Positions 57,899-64,000 of a stretch of DNA of 64,000 nt are shown one piece after another. The stretch is taken from contig NZ_CP170485.1 in the NCBI RefSeq assembly GCF_052055585.1, positions 3,038,001-3,102,000 on the forward strand, given 5' to 3'. Both the position numbers and the translations under genes were made by a program. The first letter of the stretch is position 1; each line of letters starts with the position of its first letter. The stretch is from Oceanicaulis sp052055585 (lineage in GTDB: Bacteria > Pseudomonadota > Alphaproteobacteria > Caulobacterales > Maricaulaceae). The notes beneath the pieces were generated by a model that did no database searches, was not told the DNA's origin, and worked only from the letters and a program-made list of their open reading frames with translations.

Positions 57899-58531
57899 CT
57901 ATGAAAGCGCTTGGCTTATACGGCTCGCGAGGTTTTTCGCCAGTTCCGACTTCGCCGCCCGCGCGAACGCTTCATCACCCTCGGGGGTGATCAGCAGAGC
58001 CGCATTTTCCGCTCCGCCCATCACATCGCCGGATACATCATTGGCGACGATCCAGTCGCATCCCTTGCGCAATCGCTTGGCGCGGGCGTGCTCGATGACG
58101 TCATGGGTTTCGGCTGCAAAGCCCACCACCAGACGCGGGCGCTGACCGGTAGCGTAGTGGGAGACGGTTTTGAGGATGTCCGGGTTCTCGGCAAGCGGCA
58201 GGCTCGCCATCGCGCCCTTGTCGAGCTTGAGCTTCTTGTCCGACGCTTCCGCCGGACGCCAGTCCGCGACGGCGGCGACAGAGACGAAGACATCGGCGGG
58301 CAGCTGGTCATTCACCGCTTCCAGCATCTGCCGCGCGGTCTCGATGCGCACGGTCTGAAGGCCCTGAGGGTCATTGAGCGCCACCGGGCCGGAAATCAGC
58401 ACCACCTCGAATCCGAGATCGCGCAAGGCTTCTGCGATGGCGTAGCCCTGCTGGCCGGAGGAACGGTTGGACAGGAAGCGGACCGGGTCGATCGGCTCCA
58501 GCGTCGGGCCGGCGGTGACGATCGCCTTCAT
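57899..58531 (-). CDS. coaB: Phosphopantothenate-cysteine ligase (CoaB as separate protein)
   Basis: CoaB joins 4'-phosphopantothenate and cysteine using CTP in coenzyme A synthesis. KAIVTAGPTLEPIDPVRFLSNRSSGQQGYAIAE is the diagnostic motif; VSVAAVADWRP, KLKLDKGAMASLPLAENPDIL and VGFAAETHDV with ANDVSG follow. In most bacteria this domain is fused to CoaC as CoaBC of about 400 residues. Here the ligase is a 210-residue protein with its own ATG overlapping the coaC stop by 4 bases. The split looks genuine, not a frameshift, because both ends fit domain borders. Confidence 0.9.
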   Translation of the reverse strand: MKAIVTAGPTLEPIDPVRFLSNRSSGQQGYAIAEALRDLGFEVVLISGPVALNDPQGLQTVRIETARQMLEAVNDQLPADVFVSVAAVADWRPAEASDKKLKLDKGAMASLPLAENPDILKTVSHYATGQRPRLVVGFAAETHDVIEHARAKRLRKGCDWIVANDVSGDVMGGAENAALLITPEGDEAFARAAKSELAKNLASRISQALS

Positions 58532-59070
58532 GATTTCAGCGCGGCCTCGATAGCGTCGGCAATACGCACAGGCTCAGGCAGGCGGCCGGGGCCAAACTCG
58601 CCGCAGGCCATCTCGCCTTCATCAGGGTCCATAACCGTAACGCCATAACTGCGCAGGGTCTTCACATTCGCCTGGGTGGCGGGATGGGTCCACATGCGCA
58701 CATTCATCGCCGGGGCCATCAGCACGGCCTTGTCCGTGGCCAGAAGCGTAGTGGAGGCCAGATCATCCGCCAGCCCATGGGCGGCCTTGGCCATCAGGTT
58801 CGCCGTGGCGGGACAAACCACCACCAGATCGGCCGAGCGTGACAGCTCGATATGACCCATCTCGGCTTCATCGGTCAGGGAAAACAGCTCGGAATAGACC
58901 TTGTCGGCGGTCAGCGCGCCCACGCTCATCGGGGTGACGAACTGCTTGCCGGCCTCGGTCAGGATGGCGCGGGTCTTGATCGACCGTCGCGCCAGCTCCC
59001 GGATCAGCTCCAGCGATTTATAGGCCGCGATGCCGCCGCCGATGATCAGAAGAATGCGTTTGTCCGCCAT
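58528..59070 (-). CDS. coaC: Phosphopantothenoylcysteine decarboxylase (CoaC as separate protein)
   Basis: CoaC is the FMN-dependent decarboxylase step after CoaB. ILLIIGGGIAAYKSLELIREL begins the flavoprotein fold; active His is in EMGHIELSRSAD, VVCPATANLMAK and PAMNVRMW are the FMN- and substrate-binding motifs, and the catalytic Cys is in EMACGEFGPGRL. Length 180 equals a stand-alone decarboxylase domain. The stop is in the ATGA shared with coaB. ubiB lies upstream by 67 bases. Confidence 0.92.
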   Translation of the reverse strand: MADKRILLIIGGGIAAYKSLELIRELARRSIKTRAILTEAGKQFVTPMSVGALTADKVYSELFSLTDEAEMGHIELSRSADLVVVCPATANLMAKAAHGLADDLASTTLLATDKAVLMAPAMNVRMWTHPATQANVKTLRSYGVTVMDPDEGEMACGEFGPGRLPEPVRIADAIEAALKS

Positions 59071-59137
59071 GACATGCCCCGAAGGTTATTCAGCTCAGGC
59101 TTACCCCGAACGGGCTTTCACGTCACCTGAGGACCAA

Positions 59138-60667
59138 TCACATCACCGCCAGCAGCACCGCGATGGCGGTTGAGGCGCCGGCGACCACGCCCAGCCCGGC
59201 GATCAGCCAGCGTGAGCCTGACGCGGTGGGTTCCTCGCGCTCACGCAGCACACGGGCGGTCTCGGTCAGCTCGTCCAGCGTGTCGGGCAGGCGCTTGATG
59301 GCGGACTTGGCGCGATCAAGGGATTCCATCAGATCCTCGATCCGGCCTTGCGGGCCCAGCTCACGGCGCATGAAGCGCTCAACGGCGGGACCGGACGCCT
59401 GCCACATATTGTGATCATCAGTCAGCAGGCGACACACGCCCTCGGCCTGCACCATGGTCTTTTGCAACAGCACCAGCTGGGGCTGAAGGTGCATGTCATA
59501 AAGGTCGGTGACCTCAAAGAGCTGCATCAGCACCCGGCTCATGGGCGTTTCGCCCGCGCTCTTGCCGAAGATGGGCTCGGCCACGGCGCGCAGGGCGCTC
59601 GCAAAATCGGCGCGCGAATGATGTTCTGGCACATAGCCCGCATCAAAATGGGCTTGCGCCGCGCCGTCATAATCGCGCGTCAGGAAGCCGTGAAGGATGC
59701 GCGCCAGATAGCGCCGCTCGCCCCGGCCCAAGCGCCCGATAATGCCGAAATCCACCGCCCACAGCAGGCCTTCCTTCGTTACGAACAGATTGCCCGCATG
59801 AAGGTCGGCATGGAACACGCCCTGTTCGAGTGCGGTGGACAGGAAAGCATCGGTCAGATCGCCCGCCAGTTTCACCGTATCCACACCGGCGGCGCGCACA
59901 GCGCCGAGATCGGTCAGGGGAATGGCGTCGATCCATTCCGTGGTCAGCACCTTCTTGGCGGTGAGCGGCCAGACCACTTCGGGGATGAAGAAGTTCTGCG
60001 CGGCGACAGCGGCTTCGCTCAGCTCATTGGCGGACGCTGCTTCAAGGCGCAGATCAAGCTCCAGCACCAGAGAGCGCGCCACGGTCTCGACAAAGGCGCG
60101 CGGCTCCATGCGTTTGGAGGCGGGAAACAGGCCCTCCGCCAGCCTTGAGCCCAGACGCATGGCGGCGATATCGCGCTTGATCCGCTCGGCCACATCGGGG
60201 CGCAGGATCTTCACCGCCACATCGCGACCATCCAGTGTTTTCGCCTTGTGCACCTGGGCGATGGAGGCGGCGGCGACCGGTTCGCCAAACTCGGAGAACA
60301 GCGCTTCCACCGGCTGGCCGAATTCGGCCTCCAGCGTGGCGCGCGCCTTCTGCATGCCGAACGGCTCCATCTTGTCCTGCAGACGCGACAGGCCGCGGGC
60401 GAAATCTGCGCCGATGACATCAGCACGGGTGGCCAGAACCTGACCGAATTTCACATAGGAGGGGCCGAGTTTTTCCAGCGCATGAGCCAGACGTTCGCCG
60501 GGATTTTTCGCCCGGTCCCGAATGGCGATCAGGCGCGCGAACTGGCCCAGCACCCGTGCGGGAGCCGGAAACGCCGACTGGTACTCAGCCGGGAAGATCG
60601 CGTCATGACGGGCCAGCGTCCAGGCGGCGCGCGTCAGGCGGAAGAAGTTCGAGATCGTTCCAAACAC
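59138..60667 (-). CDS. ubiB: Ubiquinone biosynthesis kinase-like protein UbiB
   Basis: A membrane-bound ABC1/ADCK family atypical kinase or ATPase of 509 residues that supports coenzyme Q synthesis. YVKFGQVLATRADV is the KxGQ motif, VAAASIAQVHKAKTLDGRDVAVKIL the A-rich loop with Lys, HADLHAGNLFVTKEGLLWAVDFG the HxDxHxGN/DFG motif. Two C-terminal helices (SRWLIAGLGVVAGASTAIAV) anchor it. ubiE is usually next to ubiB; here three sigma-factor cassette genes lie between. Confidence 0.95.
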   Translation of the reverse strand: MFGTISNFFRLTRAAWTLARHDAIFPAEYQSAFPAPARVLGQFARLIAIRDRAKNPGERLAHALEKLGPSYVKFGQVLATRADVIGADFARGLSRLQDKMEPFGMQKARATLEAEFGQPVEALFSEFGEPVAAASIAQVHKAKTLDGRDVAVKILRPDVAERIKRDIAAMRLGSRLAEGLFPASKRMEPRAFVETVARSLVLELDLRLEAASANELSEAAVAAQNFFIPEVVWPLTAKKVLTTEWIDAIPLTDLGAVRAAGVDTVKLAGDLTDAFLSTALEQGVFHADLHAGNLFVTKEGLLWAVDFGIIGRLGRGERRYLARILHGFLTRDYDGAAQAHFDAGYVPEHHSRADFASALRAVAEPIFGKSAGETPMSRVLMQLFEVTDLYDMHLQPQLVLLQKTMVQAEGVCRLLTDDHNMWQASGPAVERFMRRELGPQGRIEDLMESLDRAKSAIKRLPDTLDELTETARVLREREEPTASGSRWLIAGLGVVAGASTAIAVLLAVM

Positions 60668-60730
60668 GGGTGAGAGGTTTAGGGCGATGAGACGGCTTTG
60701 GCGAGGGGGCGCGGCGCCTTGCGGGCTGCG

Positions 60731-61972
60731 TCATAGTGTTTGCGACTTTTCCGTCAGATAGGCGCGCACCGCCGGATCCGCGCTCAGCACGATGGCGCGC
60801 GCATAGGCGCGGGCGGCGGTCTCGCTGTGCCCGGCCGCTGCTGACCAGTGCGCCAGCGCCGCCCAATAGGGCTGATACTCCGCCGCCTGATCTTCAAGCT
60901 CCGCCAGATTGTCCAGCGCCCGCTCCGCTCCGAACGCCTCGCCATGCGCGCAGGCGCGGGCCGTCAGGGCGCCCAGGCTGGATGTGTGCCGGACCAGCGC
61001 GTCATAAAGCGCGGCGGCGGCCAGCCAGTTGGTCTGCGGCGTTAGTCGTCGTTCGGCGTGAACAGACTGGATCGAAGCCTCCAGCACGTAGCGTCCAGGC
61101 GGGGCCAGCTTGAGCGCGCGTCGCAGGGCGATTTCCCCTTGTTGGATCGTATCCGCGCTCCAGAGCGCAGGGTCCTGTTCAGACAGCGGGATGAAGCGGC
61201 CATCCGGGTCCCGTCGCGCGGGGGTGCGTGCTTCACAATGGGTGATCAGGGCGAAAAGCCCCCAGACTTCGGCGATTTCGGGCGCCAGCTCGGTCAAAAG
61301 CCGGCTCAGATAGAACGCTTCGCCCGCGAGCCCCCTCACCCGGCTCTCACTGGCGCCGATCTCGTCCCAGCCGGTGCCATAAGCGGCGTAGATGGCGTTC
61401 AGCACCGGGATGATGCGATCGGCCAGTTGGTCCTTGCCGGGGCGGTCAAATCTGGCGCTGCGTTCGCGCAGGCGGGCCTTGCCGCGGCTCAGGCGCTGGC
61501 CCATGGCGGCGGGACTGACCAGAAAGGCCGACCCGATCCGGGCCGCATCGAGGCCCAGAACCGCTTGCAGCATCAGGGGGGTATGCAGTGCCGGATCCAG
61601 ATCGGGATGGGCGCAGGCCAGCATCAGGCCCAGACGGTCATCGGGCAGGGCTTCGGGGTCCGGGCGCTCTGACACTTCCTCAATCAGGCGCGCCAGCTCG
61701 GGTTCCGCCCGTTCCTGAACGCCCTTCTGCCGGGCGGCATCGATCAGGCGGCGATGGGCGGTTTTTAAAAGCCAGGCTTCGGGCTGGTCTGGCAGGCCGG
61801 TTTGAGGCCAGCTTTGCAGCGCGCGTTCGAAGGCGTCTGACAGGGCGTCCTCGGCGCGGGCGAGATCGCCCCAGCGTCGCGCCAGGCGCGCCACCAGCCG
61901 CCCATAGGATGTGCGCGCGACAGCCTCGGCCATCGCGCGCGTCTCGTCAGTCTTGTGCTCAGGCGTCGCCAT
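60731..61972 (-). CDS. ECF42-type extracytoplasmic function sigma factor
   Basis: The protein has 413 residues. Sigma region 2 (RLVARLARRWGDLARAEDAL, PEAWLLKTAHRRLIDAARQK) and region 4 (RIGSAFLVSPAAMGQRLSRGKARLRE) are followed by a long C-terminal TPR-like extension (about 200-413) with ALFALITHCEARTPAR-like and WLAAAALYDALV segments. This architecture and the two adjacent DGPF/YCII proteins define the ECF42 group, which needs no anti-sigma factor and is controlled by its extension. Target genes probably include its own cassette. The start overlaps the DGPF gene end by 14 bases. Confidence 0.88.
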   Translation of the reverse strand: MATPEHKTDETRAMAEAVARTSYGRLVARLARRWGDLARAEDALSDAFERALQSWPQTGLPDQPEAWLLKTAHRRLIDAARQKGVQERAEPELARLIEEVSERPDPEALPDDRLGLMLACAHPDLDPALHTPLMLQAVLGLDAARIGSAFLVSPAAMGQRLSRGKARLRERSARFDRPGKDQLADRIIPVLNAIYAAYGTGWDEIGASESRVRGLAGEAFYLSRLLTELAPEIAEVWGLFALITHCEARTPARRDPDGRFIPLSEQDPALWSADTIQQGEIALRRALKLAPPGRYVLEASIQSVHAERRLTPQTNWLAAAALYDALVRHTSSLGALTARACAHGEAFGAERALDNLAELEDQAAEYQPYWAALAHWSAAAGHSETAARAYARAIVLSADPAVRAYLTEKSQTL

Positions 61973-62303
61973 AATCGGGGACAGGCCGGACCTCGATCTG
62001 GTCGCCGGGCAGGCGCGGGCATTTGCCCGCCCAGTCGAGCGCGGTGTCGATGCTGTCCGCCTCGATCACATAAAAGCCGCCCAATTGCTCCTTGGTGTCC
62101 GCATAGGGGCCGTCCTGTACGCCGTCATCGGTGACGCGTTTGGCGGTGGCGGCCACGTCCAGCGGTTCGCCCGCGACCAGAACACCGCTGGACATCAGGG
62201 CTTCGGTATAGGCGCCATGCTTTTCAAAGATGGCCATTTGCTCGGCTTCGCTCAGGGCGTTCCACTGGCTTTCCGCGCCATAGATCAGAAGGGCGTATTT
62301 CAT
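61959..62303 (-). CDS. DGPF/YCII-domain protein 1
   Basis: The protein has 114 residues of ferredoxin-like YCII fold: KYALLIYGAESQWNALSEAE, then a region with DGPYADTKEQLGGFYVIEAD (the DGPF motif) and CPRLPGDQIEVRPV at the end. DGPF proteins accompany ECF42 sigma factors; their role is unknown, though a His/Asp enzyme-like site is suspected. Overlaps the second DGPF gene by 4 bases (ATGA-type) and the sigma factor by 14, so the three form one operon. Confidence 0.9.
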   Translation of the reverse strand: MKYALLIYGAESQWNALSEAEQMAIFEKHGAYTEALMSSGVLVAGEPLDVAATAKRVTDDGVQDGPYADTKEQLGGFYVIEADSIDTALDWAGKCPRLPGDQIEVRPVPDYGDA

Positions 62304-62665
62304 ATGATCGTCTCCACGCTGACATTGATGAATTGAAGGGGGCGCACCTCAATCGCGCCGTTCAGGGCCGCCGGGCAACGTTCCGCCCAGCTCAGCGCAT
62401 CTTCGACACTGTCCATGTCGAGCATGATGACGCCGCCCAGCTGCTCAGGCGAGTCCGAATGCGGCCCGTCCGTGATCTGGCGGGTGTCTCCGGCGCGTCG
62501 CAGCACGACGCCGGTCTCGGGCGCCTGAAGACAGACGCCGAGCGGCGTGCGGCCTTCAAGCGCGCCCGAATACGCGGACCAGTTCGACCAGTAGGCGGCG
62601 GCGTCCGGCCCCTGCCTGCGGGCGAAATCGCCAGCGCTTTCATAGATGAGGAGTGCAAACTGCAT
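62300..62665 (-). CDS. DGPF/YCII-domain protein 2
   Basis: The protein has 121 residues and is paralogous to the next gene downstream: QFALLIYESAGDFARRQGPD, DGPHSDSPEQLGGVIMLDMD (DGPF motif variant) and CPAALNGAIEVRPLQFI. ATG 62665 has AGGGAGGGAG upstream and starts the conserved QFALLIY; the longer open frame to 62938 overlaps ubiE and is not family-like. It is the first gene of the DGPF-DGPF-ECF42 operon. Confidence 0.88.
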   Translation of the reverse strand: MQFALLIYESAGDFARRQGPDAAAYWSNWSAYSGALEGRTPLGVCLQAPETGVVLRRAGDTRQITDGPHSDSPEQLGGVIMLDMDSVEDALSWAERCPAALNGAIEVRPLQFINVSVETII

Positions 62666-62769
62666 CGCTCCCTCCCTGTTCCCCCTGCCGGCATGACAGG
62701 GATGAACCAAGGACGGTCGAGCGACGCCCGTTTCGACAGGGCGCGTGAAAAAAAGTCGGAAAAGTCCGC

Positions 62770-63543
62770 CTAGACCTTCCAGCCCATATGGATGGCCGCG
62801 ATGCCGCCCGACAGATTGGTCACGCTGACGCGCGCAAAGCCCGCCTCTTCCAGCTCCGCCGCAAAGGCGTCCTGATGGGGGAATTTGCGGATGGATTCCA
62901 CAAGGTACTGGTAGCTGTCGCGGTCTTTCGCCACCCATTCGCCGATCTGGGGGATCGCGCCGAAGGACCAGGCGTCATAGAGCTTTTCAAGCGGACGCGT
63001 GGTGGGGCGGGAAAACTCCAGACACACAAAGCGCCCGCCGGGTTTCAGCACCCGGCGCATGTCTTTGAGCGCCTTGATCCGGTCGGTCACGTTGCGGATG
63101 CCAAAGCCGATGGTGATGGCGTCGGCCACCCCGTCATCAAAGGGCAGGCATTCCGCGTTTGCCGTGCACCAGTCCAGCCGGTCGCGCTCGCCGCGCTTGA
63201 GGCCCGCCAGCAGCATCTGTTCGTTGATGTCGGCGACCACGGCTTCGGCATACTGGTTCGTACCGCGCCGCAGGGTCATCGCGTCGGCGCGATCGAGCCA
63301 GGCGCGGGCGATATCGCCCGTACCGCCCGCCACATCGATCAGTCGCGCGCCGGGGCGCGGACCCGCCTTGGTGACGGTGATGTCCTTCCAGACCCGGTGC
63401 ACTCCGAGACTCATCAGGTCGTTCATCAGATCGTATTTGCGCGCCGAGCGGTCAAACACGTTGCGAACAAGGCCCTGCTTCTCGCCGCGGGCCACATCCT
63501 TGAAACCAAAGGAGACGGTATCTTGATCAGGGGTCTGGGTCAT
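62770..63543 (-). CDS. ubiE: Demethylmenaquinone/ubiquinone C-methyltransferase UbiE
   Basis: A SAM-dependent C-methyltransferase of the ubiquinone pathway, 257 residues. VRNVFDRSARKYDLMNDLMS and GVHRVWKD at the start, LIDVAGGTGDIA (SAM motif I), ADINEQMLLAG, DAITIGFGIRNVTDRIKALKDMRRVLKPGGRFVCLEFSRP (UbiE signature). ATG 63543 is preferred to a TTG at 63552. ubiB, its usual partner, lies beyond the sigma-factor cassette. Confidence 0.95.
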   Translation of the reverse strand: MTQTPDQDTVSFGFKDVARGEKQGLVRNVFDRSARKYDLMNDLMSLGVHRVWKDITVTKAGPRPGARLIDVAGGTGDIARAWLDRADAMTLRRGTNQYAEAVVADINEQMLLAGLKRGERDRLDWCTANAECLPFDDGVADAITIGFGIRNVTDRIKALKDMRRVLKPGGRFVCLEFSRPTTRPLEKLYDAWSFGAIPQIGEWVAKDRDSYQYLVESIRKFPHQDAFAAELEEAGFARVSVTNLSGGIAAIHMGWKV

Positions 63544-63611
63544 GGCGCTCAAGCTAGTGCGCGAATGCGGCGAACGCCAGCCTGAGATGCCGCGCCCAAA
63601 CGCCTCAACCC

Positions 63612-64000
63612 TCAGAGGGCCTCAAGCCCCTGTTCGCCGGTGACATAGCGGAACATCGAAAACCCCGCTTCATCCCGCCACCCCCCTTCAGGGCCATAGA
63701 AGGCCAGCAACACCGGCTTGCCCGGCGGCGCATAGGCGCTGAGCCGGTAGGCGCAGGCGGTGACAAGGCTGAGCCCGTCTACATCCCGGTCCGGGTTCGC
63801 CTGGGTCGCCAGCACCCGCAACCCGGCCCGCGCCTGGGCCAGATCATCACAGGCCCGGCTGAGATGGGCCCACATGCCGCGCCATTGCGCGCTGATCACG
63901 GCCGGTTGCTCCAGCAGCGCGCTGTCGTCGGCCGCATAGACCCGCCAGCTGACAGGATAGGGCCCGCCCTCCGCCAGCCGGACGCTCATCTCGGGCAGGA
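63612..64000 (-). CDS. Unknown protein, possibly cut at the window edge
   Basis: About 125 residues from ATG 63989 (SVRLAEGGPYPVSWRVYAAD); the frame stays open to the edge, so the true start may lie outside. It contains a helical stretch (HLSRACDDLAQARAGLRVLA) and AYRLSAYAPPGKPVLLAFYGPEG followed by FRYVTGEQGLEAL. No family recognised. It stands 58 bases upstream of ubiE on the same strand. Confidence 0.5.
   Translation of the reverse strand, partial: LPEMSVRLAEGGPYPVSWRVYAADDSALLEQPAVISAQWRGMWAHLSRACDDLAQARAGLRVLATQANPDRDVDGLSLVTACAYRLSAYAPPGKPVLLAFYGPEGGWRDEAGFSMFRYVTGEQGLEAL

Overview
The window is a high-GC, gene-dense bacterial chromosome segment. The gene set and gene order point to an alphaproteobacterium close to the Caulobacterales/Maricaulales (stalked or marine Hyphomonadaceae/Maricaulaceae type). 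Evidence for this is the lptC-lptA-lptB-rpoN-hpf-ptsN block, a fabA-fabB pair, a dut/coaBC/ubiB/ubiE neighbourhood, an OhrR/Ohr pair, a CC0125/CC1285-type lipoprotein and an infC-rpmI-rplT-pheS-pheT translation block. The genus is an inference; no rRNA is present. No prophage, insertion sequence or CRISPR array was seen.

Layout. 1-2602: end of a saccharopine-dehydrogenase-like gene, a REP-like palindrome, hslV and an NDUFA9-like SDR gene. 2790-5588: tRNA-Leu(CAG), then a visibly AT-richer cassette: a beta-class DNA methyltransferase convergent with an HTH/controller gene and an HTH-fused restriction endonuclease (possibly BsaWI-like). It abuts a fragment resembling the C-terminus of an MmeI-type methyltransferase. 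5585-8737: the ohrR/ohr peroxide switch and a YadA-type trimeric autotransporter adhesin. 8941-14627: RNase D, LPS transport genes lptCAB, sigma-54, the hibernation factor and EIIA-Ntr. 14692-22122: asparaginase-type hydrolase, SDRs, lipoprotein and TPR proteins, two glycosyltransferases. 22210-31445: infC (apparently with an AUA start), three consecutive genes for exported proteins built from seven copies of one PPC-like domain, then rpmI, rplT, pheS, an unknown Cys-motif membrane protein, and pheT.

31517-44283: a disordered protein, a lipoprotein prolyl oligopeptidase, dapF, mtaB, ftsY, a sirtuin, an epoxide-hydrolase-like protein, a RarD-type permease, a second member of the Cys-motif family and a dicarboxylate symporter. 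44412-49206: an oxidative-stress cluster (ahpD, ahpC, katG, oxyR). 49384-53101: fabB, fabA, an SH3-domain protein, a metallo-beta-lactamase-fold hydrolase and a small membrane protein. 53164-57825: a small Cys-rich membrane protein, a ThiF/MoeB enzyme, a lipoprotein, a Pif1-like helicase coupled to a PIN-domain nuclease, dut and an exported protein. 57899-64000: CoaB and CoaC as separate overlapping genes, ubiB, an ECF42-type sigma factor with two DGPF/YCII proteins, ubiE and an edge gene.

The points most worth following up are the three-gene PPC-like array, the Cys-motif membrane family (one copy inside pheS-pheT), the helicase-PIN pair, the apparent AUA start of infC, and the restriction-modification cassette beside tRNA-Leu that seems to have replaced an older system. 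Start sites below were chosen by ribosome-binding sites, signal peptides and known family lengths. Where the longest open frame begins further upstream, the shorter start is given.
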